NCBI GenBank assembly: GCA_037045265.1
Contig: JBAOHV010000019.1
Span: forward strand, 62,001 to 126,000
Direction of reading: 5' to 3'
Length of the DNA: 64,000 bases
Source: JBAOHV01 sp037045265
GTDB lineage: Bacteria; Actinomycetota; Acidimicrobiia; Acidimicrobiales; Microtrichaceae
Shown here piece by piece: positions 42,586 to 51,441 of this stretch (position 1 is its first letter; each line of letters opens with the position of its first letter). A program made the translations under genes and the position numbers. Below the pieces are notes generated by a model. It did not search any database. It saw only the letters and a list, made by a program, of their open reading frames with translations, and was not told where the DNA came from.

Positions 42586-43857
42586 GTGATCGACGCCGCA
42601 GAGGACCTCACCGGGTTCATCGACGCTTCACCGACGCAGTTCCACGCCGTGCACAACGCGGCAGCCAGGCTCGTCGATGCCGGCTTCGAGGAGTTCGAAC
42701 CGAATCGTGCCAGCGAACCCGGCGCCCGCTTCGTGGTCCGCGACGGCGCGCTGATCGCCTGGGTGGACGGCCTCAACCCGGCCGCATCGCTACGCATGAT
42801 CGGCGCCCACACCGACTCCCCCAACCTGCGGATCCGTCCTCGCCCCGACCTGTCGGTCGCAGGATTCCGCCAGCTCCGGATCGAGGTCTACGGAGGCGCC
42901 CTTCTGAACAGCTGGCTCGACCGGGACCTGGGACTGGCAGGGAGGGTCGTCCTGCGCGACGGCGACACGACGAATCAGCGGCTCTACCGCAGCGCCGGAG
43001 CCCTCCTGCGCGTCCCCCAGCTGGCGATCCACCTGGACCGGGAGATCTCGGAGCGGGGCCTGCTGCTCGACCGTCAGCAGCACCTCACCCCGGTGTGGGG
43101 ACTCGGCGTCAGCGACGAAGGCGACTTCCGGGAATGGCTGGCGTCGGAGCTCGGGGTCGTCCCGTCCGACGTGCTCGGCTGGGACCTTGCCTGCTTCGAC
43201 CACCAGCGCGCTGCGGTGATCGGAAGAGACGGTGAGCTGCTCACCGCGGCGCGGTTGGACAACCTGTGCTCGACCTTCGGAGCCCTCGAAGCACTGCTCG
43301 CCCTGCGCTGGACCTCGGTGCCGGTCGGCCCCGCTGCCATCGTGCTGTTCGACCACGAGGAGGTCGGTTCCGCGAGCGCGACCGGCGCCGACTCGACATG
43401 GCTGGCCTCGGTGCTCGAACAGCGCTCGCTCGCAGCCGGGCTGAGCAGGTCGGTACACCTCGCTTGTATGGCCGAGTCCATGCTGCTCTCAGCGGACATG
43501 GCCCACGCCACACACCCGAACCACCCCGCACGCCACGAGCCCGGTCACTGGATCGAGATGGGCGGCGGGCCGGTCATCAAGCACAACTCGAACCAGCGCT
43601 ACGCGACCGACGCCGTCGGTGCCGCGGAGTTCAGGCGCTGCTGCGAAGCAGCGGGTGTCCCGGTCCAGGAGTACTCCCACCGGGGCGATCTTGCGTGCGG
43701 CTCGACGATCGGCCCCCTTGCCGCTTCACAGCTCGCGGTGCGGACGGTCGACGTGGGCATGGCACAGCTGTCGATGCACTCGGCTCGAGAGGTGATGGCG
43801 GTCGCGGACGTCGCCCACATGGTCGACGCCTTCACAGCTTGGATGCGTCGACCATGA
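42586..43857 (+). CDS. M18-family aminopeptidase
   Basis: A 423-residue cytoplasmic metallopeptidase. It has the dinuclear-zinc ligands in order: GAHTDSPNLRI (His75, Asp77), AARLDNLCS, DHEEVGSASATGADS with the catalytic Glu pair near 259-260, and a C-terminal SMHSAREVM His. This is the full pattern of the M18 aspartyl-aminopeptidase family, which removes N-terminal residues, often acidic ones. The GTG at 42586 has AGGGAAGG upstream and directly follows the CapA-like gene. Confidence 0.93.
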   Translation: MIDAAEDLTGFIDASPTQFHAVHNAAARLVDAGFEEFEPNRASEPGARFVVRDGALIAWVDGLNPAASLRMIGAHTDSPNLRIRPRPDLSVAGFRQLRIEVYGGALLNSWLDRDLGLAGRVVLRDGDTTNQRLYRSAGALLRVPQLAIHLDREISERGLLLDRQQHLTPVWGLGVSDEGDFREWLASELGVVPSDVLGWDLACFDHQRAAVIGRDGELLTAARLDNLCSTFGALEALLALRWTSVPVGPAAIVLFDHEEVGSASATGADSTWLASVLEQRSLAAGLSRSVHLACMAESMLLSADMAHATHPNHPARHEPGHWIEMGGGPVIKHNSNQRYATDAVGAAEFRRCCEAAGVPVQEYSHRGDLACGSTIGPLAASQLAVRTVDVGMAQLSMHSAREVMAVADVAHMVDAFTAWMRRP

Positions 43858-44543
43858 GCACCCAGGACGACGATGAGTACCGGGTCGTGCGTCGCCGCCG
43901 CAGCGATACCCGGAGTCGTGCTCGGTACCTCCGCGGTGCCGCAGTGGTCGTCGCGACGGCGGTGCTCGGAGTTGTAGCGCTGGCGCTCGCCGTTGGCGCC
44001 TTTTCGGGCGCCTCGGCTCCTGTCAGGACCGCCGCGCATGCCGTCGCATCGGAGGACGCCACGCCGGGCGCGACGACGCCGACCACGAGAGCTTCCACGA
44101 CGACTTCCACAACAGCAGTCCCGCCACCGACCATCCCACCTGACCAGGTACTCCCCGAATCCGGTTCCGGACGCCGCACGGTGTTCTCGGTCGGTCGACA
44201 ACGCATGTGGTGGGTCGACGACGCGGGCACCGTACTTCGGACATCGCCTGTCTCCGGACGACCGAACACGCCGAGCACCGGCACCTTCCAGGTGTACTCC
44301 AAGACGCTGAACGCCACGGGGCTCGACGGATCGAGGATGGACTACTTCGTGCGCTTCACCAAGGGCCCGAACGGCTGGGCGATCGGCTTCCACGACATCC
44401 CCATCAAGGACGGCGCCCCGGTGCAGACAGAGGAGCAGCTCGGTCAGCCGCTGTCGCACGGCTGCATCCGCCAGCGCGAGGCTGACGCCACCTTCACCTG
44501 GGACTTCCTGGAGGTGGGCGACACGGTCGTCGTCGTCGCATGA
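43854..44543 (+). CDS. L,D-transpeptidase (YkuD fold)
   Basis: A 229-residue protein with one N-terminal membrane anchor (about residues 28-50), a Thr/Ala/Pro-rich linker, and a YkuD domain. The domain has GFHDIP, whose His is catalytic, and the active-site motif SHGCIRQ with the nucleophile Cys at about 204. It would form 3-3 crosslinks in peptidoglycan or attach proteins, on the outer side of the membrane. The ATG at 43854 overlaps the aminopeptidase stop in ATGA. The catalytic domain is short for the family but contains both key residues. Confidence 0.9.
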   Translation: MSTQDDDEYRVVRRRRSDTRSRARYLRGAAVVVATAVLGVVALALAVGAFSGASAPVRTAAHAVASEDATPGATTPTTRASTTTSTTAVPPPTIPPDQVLPESGSGRRTVFSVGRQRMWWVDDAGTVLRTSPVSGRPNTPSTGTFQVYSKTLNATGLDGSRMDYFVRFTKGPNGWAIGFHDIPIKDGAPVQTEEQLGQPLSHGCIRQREADATFTWDFLEVGDTVVVVA

Positions 44544-44649
44544 GCACGATCGCCGAGCTCCACAGACGCAACTGCACGGTCCTCAGAGCCGACTCCCACG
44601 GGGATCCCGCTCGTCCAGTAGCGGTGCCGGCGTACCTGTCCGGCCTGAG

Positions 44650-44967
44650 GTGAGCGCCTCTGACCCACCGGTGGGCTGGCGTGAGGCGCTGGTCGTGCTC
44701 GGGCTGCAGCCCGGCTGCACCGAGGAAGAGGCCCGTCGGAGCTACCGACGAATGCTGCACCGGACCCATCCGGACCGCAGCGCAGCATCGGATGCGACCG
44801 ACCGCACGGTCCGCCTCACCGCAGCGTACGACGCTGTCGTGACGCACCTTCGGATGGTTGCCGACGTCGAACATGACCGCGAAGGACCCCCGTCAGAAGA
44901 GGTCACGACAGGCCCGCAGAGCCGCGGAAGCTGTCGTTCCGATCGTCGTGCAGTTGGTCGACGGTGA
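44650..44967 (+). CDS. J-domain protein, N-terminal part
   Basis: A 105-residue ORF with a J domain: WREALVVLGL, EEEARRSYRRMLHRTHPDRS with the HPD triad, and LTAAYDAV. It probably stimulates an Hsp70. The last 30 residues look like out-of-frame sequence, and the overlapping downstream ORF at 44873 is one base out of phase in the direction seen at other frame breaks. The original gene may therefore be one protein spanning 44650-45259. The GTG start is in context CCTGAGGTGAGC. Confidence 0.65.
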   Translation: MSASDPPVGWREALVVLGLQPGCTEEEARRSYRRMLHRTHPDRSAASDATDRTVRLTAAYDAVVTHLRMVADVEHDREGPPSEEVTTGPQSRGSCRSDRRAVGRR

Positions 44968-45259
44968 GACGATCTCGATCGACGCCCCGGCGCTCGACGT
45001 GGTGCCGATGCTCATCGAGGCCGCTCACCAGCTCGGCGAGATCTCCTACCTGGATCCCGTGGTCGGCCTGCTCGAGGTGATAGTCGAGTTCGTCGACGCC
45101 CCGACGAGCTCGGTGGTCCTTACACTGCAGGGTCGGGCGAACGGCACGACCGAGGTGTTCTGCAGCGTCGAGGCTCTCAGCGGCGGCGAGGTGCCCGGTG
45201 CCGACTCCGTGGCGCAGCTGCTGGCACGCACGTTGCGAGGCGAGGACCCGACGACATGA
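44873..45259 (+). CDS. Hypothetical protein, probably the C-terminal domain of the J-domain gene
   Basis: A 128-residue ORF. Its N-terminus is very basic. Its core reads VVQLVDGETISIDAP, LIEAAHQLGEISYLDP and LLEVIVEFV, then a Gln-Gly beta region VVLTLQGRANG. No family was recognised. The 95-base overlap with the J-domain ORF and the phase difference of one base suggest both belong to one gene of about 202 residues. If separate, the ATG at 44873 is the best start, though it lacks a ribosome site. Confidence 0.55.
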   Translation: MTAKDPRQKRSRQARRAAEAVVPIVVQLVDGETISIDAPALDVVPMLIEAAHQLGEISYLDPVVGLLEVIVEFVDAPTSSVVLTLQGRANGTTEVFCSVEALSGGEVPGADSVAQLLARTLRGEDPTT

Positions 45260-45295
45260 CACCCAGCCGGACTCCCTTACCGGCGTGTCGCGATG

Positions 45296-46858
45296 TCAGC
45301 GACCCCTGCGGAGTCCGCTCACCTTGGCCGACATCGTGGAGCCGAACCGCAGCCGCAACGACCGGATGCCGAGTGCATCGAGCCCCTTGGGCACAGGGAA
45401 CCACCACAGCTCCCTGCTGGGAGTGACACGCGACGACATGACCGACTTGGTGTTGGTGAACTCGCGTAGGCCCTCGGCACCGTGGACACGGCCGATGCCC
45501 GACTCCTTGACCCCACCGAAGGGCAGGCCGGTGATCGCGTACGACACGATGCAGTCGTTGATGCAGACGTTTCCGGCCTGGAGGCGGTTGGCGACTGATG
45601 CGCCCAACTGGTCGTCGCCGGTCCACACCGAGCTGTTCAACCCGAAGCGCGTGTCGTTTGCCAGACGGACCGCTTCGTCGACGTCGTCGACGACCATGAT
45701 CGGAAGCACGGGGCCGAACGTCTCCTCGGTCATCAGCTCCATGCTGTGGTCGACGTCGACCACGACGGTCGGTTCGAACCAGAGTCCGTCGCGCTCGATA
45801 CGTCTGCCGCCGAGCAGGACCTTGGCCCCCTTGTCCTCCGCGTCAGCCAGATGTCGCTGCACCAGCTCGAGCTGAGGAGCGAACGTCATCGAGCCGATGT
45901 CACCGCCTCCGCTCGACCCGTCGTCCTGGCGAATCTCGGCGGTCTCGAGCAGCACTCGATCGATGAACTCCTCGGCGACCGGTCGGGTCACATAGACACG
46001 CTCGACCGACATGCAGGTCTGCCCGGAGTTCTGGAAGGCGCCCCACACGGCGCCGCGTGCGGCTCGCTGCAGGTCGGCGTCGTCACAGACGATCATCGGG
46101 TCCTTGCCACCGAGCTCGAGCACCACGGGGGTGAGCGTGTCGGCAGCCGCTGCCATGACGCGCTTGCCGGTCCGGACCGAGCCCGTGAACACGACCTTGT
46201 CGACCTCGGCTCGCACCAGCGCCTCACCGGTCGCTCCGCCGCCGGTGACGACCCCGACGATGTCGCCCCACTCGTCGTGCTCGAACAACGAGCCGATGGC
46301 CAGGCCCACGGTCGGGGTCACCTCCGACGGTTTGAGCACGACGGTGTTCCCCGCGACCAACGCGGTGACCAGCGGGGTCATCGACAGTGTGAAGGGGTAG
46401 TTCCAAGGACTGATCACTCCGACGACACCGACTGGTTCGTAGCGGACCCAGGCCTTCTTGTGGACCATGGTCCGCGACTGCACACCGCGTGGACGAAGGA
46501 GCCGCTCGGCGTTCTTGGCGTACCAGTCGATCGTCTCGCACACCGCCATGAGCTCGGTGGTGACCGCCTCCGAGCGCTGCTTGCCGGTCTCTGCGCAGAT
46601 CACCTCGACGAGCTCCTCGGCGCGTTCGAGCATGCGGTCCCTGACCACACGCAGGTGGGCGACCCGTTCGCGCACGTGCAGCGCCGACCATGCAGCGCTG
46701 GCGCAACGGGCCCTGGCGACAGCCGCCCGGACTCCTTCGGCGTCGACGTCGGGCACCACAGCGAGCCGCGCACCGGTGCGCGGATCGAACGTCTCGATGA
46801 CTGCGTCACCACCCGTTACGTCGGCCGGAGTGATGGTCGGTTCAGTGCCAATCGCCAT
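45296..46858 (-). CDS. Aldehyde dehydrogenase (NAD(P)-dependent)
   Basis: A 520-residue enzyme. It has SPWNYPFTLS, VFTGSVRTGK, catalytic Glu in LELGGKDP (near 248), catalytic Cys in GQTCMS (near 281), and EETFGPVLP. It is longer than the common 480 residues by a C-terminal arm of about 45 residues with many Arg and Trp, as in some membrane-associated or coniferyl/benzaldehyde-type dehydrogenases. It oxidises an aldehyde to an acid. The ATG at 46858 follows TAGCGT by six bases. It is divergent from the P450 gene, sharing a regulatory region. Confidence 0.92.
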   Translation of the reverse strand: MAIGTEPTITPADVTGGDAVIETFDPRTGARLAVVPDVDAEGVRAAVARARCASAAWSALHVRERVAHLRVVRDRMLERAEELVEVICAETGKQRSEAVTTELMAVCETIDWYAKNAERLLRPRGVQSRTMVHKKAWVRYEPVGVVGVISPWNYPFTLSMTPLVTALVAGNTVVLKPSEVTPTVGLAIGSLFEHDEWGDIVGVVTGGGATGEALVRAEVDKVVFTGSVRTGKRVMAAAADTLTPVVLELGGKDPMIVCDDADLQRAARGAVWGAFQNSGQTCMSVERVYVTRPVAEEFIDRVLLETAEIRQDDGSSGGGDIGSMTFAPQLELVQRHLADAEDKGAKVLLGGRRIERDGLWFEPTVVVDVDHSMELMTEETFGPVLPIMVVDDVDEAVRLANDTRFGLNSSVWTGDDQLGASVANRLQAGNVCINDCIVSYAITGLPFGGVKESGIGRVHGAEGLREFTNTKSVMSSRVTPSRELWWFPVPKGLDALGIRSLRLRFGSTMSAKVSGLRRGR

Positions 46859-46864
46859 GGGGAG

Positions 46865-46870
46865 ACGCTA
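46865..46870 (-). promoter_or_regulatory. -10 box of a leaderless promoter for the aldehyde dehydrogenase gene
   Basis: TAGCGT on the minus strand with a six-base gap to the ATG at 46858. Confidence 0.5.
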
Positions 46871-46904
46871 CACCCCGCCCCTTTCCGACAGATCAGACGA
46901 GTCC

Positions 46905-46934
46905 TTGAACGAACGTTCAGTCAACGGGTATCGT
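46905..46934 (+). promoter_or_regulatory. P450 promoter with overlapping operator
   Basis: TTGAAC (46905-46910) and TATCGT (46929-46934), spacer 18 bases, form a plausible promoter for the P450 gene. The inverted repeat TGAACG (46906-46911), AA, CGTTCA (46914-46919) overlaps the -35 element, so a bound repressor would block RNA polymerase. The TetR gene directly after the P450 gene is the natural candidate. Confidence 0.55.
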
Positions 46935-46993
46935 CGTCCCCGGCGGTCGCTCTCCCGTGGCCGTCCGGAACGAACACAGGGGGAACCTCCCGA

Positions 46994-48316
46994 ATGAGCC
47001 TCGTGGACGACGATCGCAGCGTCAGCTTCGCCAAGACCGACTTCACCGATCCCCGGACCTTCGACGATCCGTGGGACCTGTACGCATGGCTGCGCGATCA
47101 GGACTCGCTCTACTACGACGAGGTCAACGACCTCTACATAGCTGCACGCCACGAGGATGTGTTCCAGGTGTCGCGTGACGGTGAGCTCTACTGCAACCGC
47201 TACGGCGTGCGCCCCAAGATCGCGGGCGACATGTCGATCATCACCCTCGACGGCGAGGAGCACCTGCGCCAGCGCCGCCTGATCAACAAGGGGTTCACCC
47301 CTGCGCGCGTCCGGGCGATGATCCCCCACGTACGCGAGCTGACCAACGAGGTCATCGACGAGCTCGAGAAGCGTGTCACGGAGAACGGCGGCGACCCTGT
47401 CGACTTCGTCGAGAACTTCGCCATCCACGTGCCGCTGATCATCATCTGCGAGCTCATGGGCCTGCCACCGGAGCAGCGGCTCAAGATGTACGGCTGGTCC
47501 GACGCGATGATGGCCGGCGACGGTCACGTCGAGGCCGACTCTCCCCAGCTTCTCGCCGCAGCGAACGCCTTCGGCGAGTACGCAACCGTGGCGATCGAGC
47601 TGATCGCCGAGCGCCGCGAGGACCCCAAGGACGACCTGATCAGCATCCTGACCCAGGCCTACGACGACGGTGCGCTGACCAAGGAGCACAAGGCCCTCCA
47701 GGGGGTCACCCAGGAGGAGCTGGCGAACGTCGAGGGACGTGACGCCAAGCTCAACGACGACGAGTTGCTCGCCTTCCTGACGGTTCTGATGGTCGCGGGC
47801 AACGAGACCACTCGCAACGCGATCACGGGCGGGCTGCTCGCTCTGAGCCGCTTCCCCGAGCAGCGCCAACTGCTGATCGACAACCTGGACGACGACGAGT
47901 TCATGGCCACCGCTGCCGATGAGATCGTTCGTTACGTCACACCGGTGCTCGGGTTCATCCGCACGGTCACCCGGGACCACGAGTACCGCAACACGAAGCT
48001 GAAGGAAGGCGACCGCATCCTGATGCTCTACGGCGGCGCCAACCGCGACCCGCGGGTCTTCGACGACGCCGACGAGCTCATCCTCACCCGCTCACCCAAC
48101 CCGCACCTGGGCTTCGGCATCGGGCCGCACTTCTGTCTGGGTTCCAACCTGGCCCGCATGGAGATCACCACCGTGTTCCAGGAGCTGCTGAGCCGCCTGC
48201 CCGACATCGTCGTGCCCGACGGCATCACCCCTGATCGGGGCGACTCGTCGCTGGTGCTCGCCCTCCAGCACATGCCGGCCGAGTTCACTCCCGGCGGATG
48301 CCCTGTCCCCCACTGA
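46994..48316 (+). CDS. Cytochrome P450
   Basis: A 440-residue soluble P450 with the oxygen-activating I-helix motif AGNETTRN (about 268-275), the K-helix ExxR in DEIVRYVTP, and the heme-binding FGIGPHFCLGSNLAR with Cys near 381. It hydroxylates an unknown lipophilic substrate using electrons from a ferredoxin not encoded here. The ATG at 46994 has AGGGGGAA about 8 bases upstream; the frame stays open far upstream but that part is antisense to the aldehyde dehydrogenase. A TetR gene follows after 30 bases. The nearby aldehyde dehydrogenase could oxidise a product. Confidence 0.93.
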   Translation: MSLVDDDRSVSFAKTDFTDPRTFDDPWDLYAWLRDQDSLYYDEVNDLYIAARHEDVFQVSRDGELYCNRYGVRPKIAGDMSIITLDGEEHLRQRRLINKGFTPARVRAMIPHVRELTNEVIDELEKRVTENGGDPVDFVENFAIHVPLIIICELMGLPPEQRLKMYGWSDAMMAGDGHVEADSPQLLAAANAFGEYATVAIELIAERREDPKDDLISILTQAYDDGALTKEHKALQGVTQEELANVEGRDAKLNDDELLAFLTVLMVAGNETTRNAITGGLLALSRFPEQRQLLIDNLDDDEFMATAADEIVRYVTPVLGFIRTVTRDHEYRNTKLKEGDRILMLYGGANRDPRVFDDADELILTRSPNPHLGFGIGPHFCLGSNLARMEITTVFQELLSRLPDIVVPDGITPDRGDSSLVLALQHMPAEFTPGGCPVPH

Positions 48317-48346
48317 CCGCCTGGTCTGACCGGGACGTACTGGCGC

Positions 48347-48919
48347 ATGCCCACCACCGCAGCACGTCCGAACGTTCGCGAACACATCCTCGATGTCGCG
48401 CTCCAGCTCATGTCGGAGCACGGGTCGGCGGCGGTGAGCATGCGCCAGCTCGCACAGGCCTGCGGCGTGCAGGTCGCAGCCATCTACCACTACTTCCCGT
48501 CCAAGGAAGACCTGCTGGCCAAGGTCGTCGAGGAGCGGCGCTACACCTCCCGTAGCTTCGACCTTCCCGAGGGCATCGAGGAGGCCCCCGTAGCCGATCG
48601 GCTGCTGGCGGTGTTCGAGCTGTTCTGGAACGGTGCCATGGACGAGGAGCCGGTGCTGCGCCTGCTCCTCGGCGAGGCGATCCGCGGACAGGTCGTAGCG
48701 CTACCGATGGGCGAGATGCTGCTCCAGGTGTTCCACGACGGTGTCGTCACCGCGATCAGTGGGCTGATCCCGGAGATCCAAGAGCCCGAAGAGGTCGCCG
48801 AGGCCGTCGTCGCGCACGTCTTCAGCGGATTCATCCGTCACATATTCGAACCGCAGACCCCCAGCGAGGAGCTCGGATCCGCGCAGGGGCGGATGCTCGT
48901 GAGCACCCTCGGGATCTGA
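48347..48919 (+). CDS. TetR-family transcriptional regulator
   Basis: A 190-residue repressor. The N-terminal helix-turn-helix domain runs from VREHILDVALQLMSEHG to VAAIYHYFPSKEDLL (about residues 9-57); the rest is a ligand-binding helical domain. It is probably the regulator of the P450/aldehyde dehydrogenase pair, via the palindrome at 46906-46919. The palindrome core GAACGTTC also occurs at the start of its own gene (48370-48377). It lacks a visible ribosome site and may be translated after the P450 gene on one transcript. Confidence 0.88.
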   Translation: MPTTAARPNVREHILDVALQLMSEHGSAAVSMRQLAQACGVQVAAIYHYFPSKEDLLAKVVEERRYTSRSFDLPEGIEEAPVADRLLAVFELFWNGAMDEEPVLRLLLGEAIRGQVVALPMGEMLLQVFHDGVVTAISGLIPEIQEPEEVAEAVVAHVFSGFIRHIFEPQTPSEELGSAQGRMLVSTLGI

Positions 48920-49007
48920 GCCTGCGCTGGGCCCGGACTCAGCCGGCGACGAAATGGGCCGTCAGACCTAAAGACACGACGCCGACGTGCCGACACCGTA
49001 GGTGGTG

Positions 49008-49616
49008 ATGGCACAGATCCGGCTCAGAACTCCCAGGCACGTACGCGGTCAACGCGGCGCGGTCATGGTCGAAGCAGCGCTGATCCTCCCGGTCATGGCG
49101 TTGCTGATCATGGGGATCATGGAGTTCGGCCTGCTGTTCACGTCGTACTCCACGACCACCGCGGCCAGTCGCAGCGGTGCACGCCTCGCGGCCACCGCCT
49201 ACTCGCAGGCCGGTACCAGCACCAGTGCCCAGGACCTGGCCGCTCAGCAGATCTCCCTGGCGACCGCGGCCGACCTCATGGTCCTCAACAACGCCGAACC
49301 GGTCGGCATGGCCATCTACCGGGTCGATCCGGGCTCTTCCACGGGTGCACCCACAGGCGGGTTCCCAGGGCCGAACATGACCGGAGGCTGCACCAGCCGC
49401 TGCATCCGGTACACCTGGAACCCTTCCACGGACACCTTCGACAGGACGAGCGGCTCGTGGACCGACGCGGATGCGTGCGGAACCACCGTCGACTCGATCG
49501 GGGTCTACGTCCAGTCCGAGCACAGCTACATCTCCGGCATACTCGGAGACACCCGTGATGTGGACGGCCACACGGTGATGCGGCTCGAGCCGCTGCCGGC
49601 GGACCAGTGCGGATGA
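49008..49616 (+). CDS. TadE-like pseudopilin
   Basis: A 202-residue protein. Its N-terminus has the TadE signature RGQRGAVMVEAALILPV, followed by the helix LLIMGIMEFGLLF and a TAASRSGARLAA stretch, as in Flp-type pilus proteins processed by a prepilin-like peptidase. The C-terminal 140 residues form a soluble domain with Cys pairs, probably disulfide-bonded outside the cell. GTG codons at 49002 and 49005 are alternative starts. It overlaps the next gene by four bases. Confidence 0.85.
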   Translation: MAQIRLRTPRHVRGQRGAVMVEAALILPVMALLIMGIMEFGLLFTSYSTTTAASRSGARLAATAYSQAGTSTSAQDLAAQQISLATAADLMVLNNAEPVGMAIYRVDPGSSTGAPTGGFPGPNMTGGCTSRCIRYTWNPSTDTFDRTSGSWTDADACGTTVDSIGVYVQSEHSYISGILGDTRDVDGHTVMRLEPLPADQCG

Positions 49617-51424
49617 CCGCCGTGGGCCGACGACTTGCTGCACGCCGCGCTCGGCTGGAACGGCGCTGGCGTGAGGAGCGCGCCGCCGTGCTCGTCTGGT
49701 TCGCCCTCATGCTCGTGATGCTCATCGGCTTCGCCGGCTTCGCCGTCGACGTCTCCAACTGGTGGCTCCAGGCCGAGCGACTCCAGCGAGCCGCAGATGC
49801 GGGTGCGCACGCCGGGGTGGTCTTCCTCCCTGCCGACCTGCCCACCGCCCGCACCACCGCCAGGTCGGAGATCGCCAAGAACGGCTACACGACCACCGGT
49901 GCCACGCCTGATGCCACTGCGACCATCACCCAGGAGCCCAACCCGAACCGTCTGAGGGTCAGCCTCACCACCCAGGTTCCCTCCTACTTCGTGCAGCTCC
50001 TCGGCGTCGACTCGGTGACCCTGACCCGTGATGCGGTTGCGGAGTTCGTCGCGCCGGTACCCATGGGTTCGCCGGAGAACAAGCTCGGCAACGATCCCGA
50101 GAACGTCGATCCGGGAACCCAGATGTGGGTGAACATCAGCGCTCCCCAGACCGACAAGGTCCAGGGTGACCGCTACCAGAGCAGGGTGTGTGCCGGCTCG
50201 ACCGCTGAGTGCAGCGGCGGCGTGAACACCGAGTACGAGCCCAACGGGTACTTCTTCGCCATGGACGTCAAGTCGGTCGCTGCCGGCCAGCCGCTGACCT
50301 TCCAGGTCTACGACGCGGCGTGGGTGAACACCGGCTTCACGTGCGCCGACTACGTCAGCGGCAGCAGTTCGGTCCGGCTGATGCCGAACTCGACGCAGGT
50401 CAACGCCCTGGTTGCCAAGTTCCCCGACGCGGTCACCCGCTACGGAAGTGCCAGCTCCGGCCTGAGCGGTGCTGCTCTGAGCGCAGCGCAGCGCTTCTGC
50501 CCCGGCGACGGCCACGCGGGCTCGAACAGCTCGACGCCGCCGAGCACCACGTTCGTGTTCCGGGAACCCGACGAGACGCCGTGGAACAACCTGGACAACC
50601 CGGTTATCAACACGTCAACCTGCCAGCCCAGGACGGTCGTGGGCCACAACCCGAACTCCGGGGCCGACGTGAACGCCCGCGGCGCCTACATCTACAACCA
50701 GCTCGCCGGCGCCAGCAGCGGCCTGGTCGACCCGAACGACGGATTGCTCACATTCGCTGAGACCTTCCGCCGATTCAGCACCTTCTGCACCATCCCTGCG
50801 GGTCAGGTCCAGACCGGCAAGTACATCGTGCAGATCCGGACCAACGCGACCGCCGCGGCTCCGCTCGTGTACGACTCGAGCATCCAGACGAACGGTCACA
50901 ACAAGATGGCGCTGCGCGCCGGCTTCGGGACGAGTGGGATCACGTCGCTCGACGGGACCCAGGTGACCCTGGCGGCGCTCGGTCGCCTGCCGATCTTCGC
51001 CAACTCGACCGGCGCCGACACCCGCTTCTACCTGGCCAGGGTGCTGCCCTACGACGCCGGGCGAACGCTGCGGGTATCGCTGTTCGACATGGGCGAGTCG
51101 AGCCAGAACGGCACCCTGCAGGTGCTGCCACCGGCGGAGTTCGCAACGTCGTTCTCCGGATGCAGCATCACCCGCAACGACAACGCCACACTCAGCGTCG
51201 ATGCGAGCACCTGCACACTCAGCAATGTGATCAGCTCCGGCGGCTTCGACGGCAAGCTGCTGACCATCGACGTACCGATCCCGTCGAACTACACCTGCGA
51301 CGACACAGTGCCCACGGGATGCTGGGTGAAGATCAAGGCGGCCTATCCGTCGGGAGCGACGGTGAACGACGCAACAACCTGGTCCGCCGCGATCCTGGGT
51401 AACCCGGTCCGACTGGTCGAGTAG
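49613..51424 (+). CDS. TadG-like pilus-associated protein with large ectodomain
   Basis: A 603-residue protein starting with a basic leader and the Flp/TadG N-terminal motif AAVLVWFALMLVMLIGFAGFAVD, then NWWLQAERLQRAADAGAHAG, which marks the TadE/TadG N-domain. From residue about 150 on there is a large Ser/Thr/Asn-rich extracytoplasmic part with many Cys, likely disulfide-bonded, and no named domain that I recognise. The ATG at 49613 overlaps the TadE stop in ATGA; a GTG at 49607 is possible. No TadA/TadB/TadC genes are in the window. Confidence 0.82.
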   Translation: MTAVGRRLAARRARLERRWREERAAVLVWFALMLVMLIGFAGFAVDVSNWWLQAERLQRAADAGAHAGVVFLPADLPTARTTARSEIAKNGYTTTGATPDATATITQEPNPNRLRVSLTTQVPSYFVQLLGVDSVTLTRDAVAEFVAPVPMGSPENKLGNDPENVDPGTQMWVNISAPQTDKVQGDRYQSRVCAGSTAECSGGVNTEYEPNGYFFAMDVKSVAAGQPLTFQVYDAAWVNTGFTCADYVSGSSSVRLMPNSTQVNALVAKFPDAVTRYGSASSGLSGAALSAAQRFCPGDGHAGSNSSTPPSTTFVFREPDETPWNNLDNPVINTSTCQPRTVVGHNPNSGADVNARGAYIYNQLAGASSGLVDPNDGLLTFAETFRRFSTFCTIPAGQVQTGKYIVQIRTNATAAAPLVYDSSIQTNGHNKMALRAGFGTSGITSLDGTQVTLAALGRLPIFANSTGADTRFYLARVLPYDAGRTLRVSLFDMGESSQNGTLQVLPPAEFATSFSGCSITRNDNATLSVDASTCTLSNVISSGGFDGKLLTIDVPIPSNYTCDDTVPTGCWVKIKAAYPSGATVNDATTWSAAILGNPVRLVE

Positions 51425-51441
51425 CAGCCCCTCCCCGTCGC

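Noticed and set aside
45746..46993. Long in-frame upstream extension of the P450
   Set aside because: It is antisense to the aldehyde dehydrogenase and would add about 416 unrelated residues; the ATG at 46994 has a good ribosome site.
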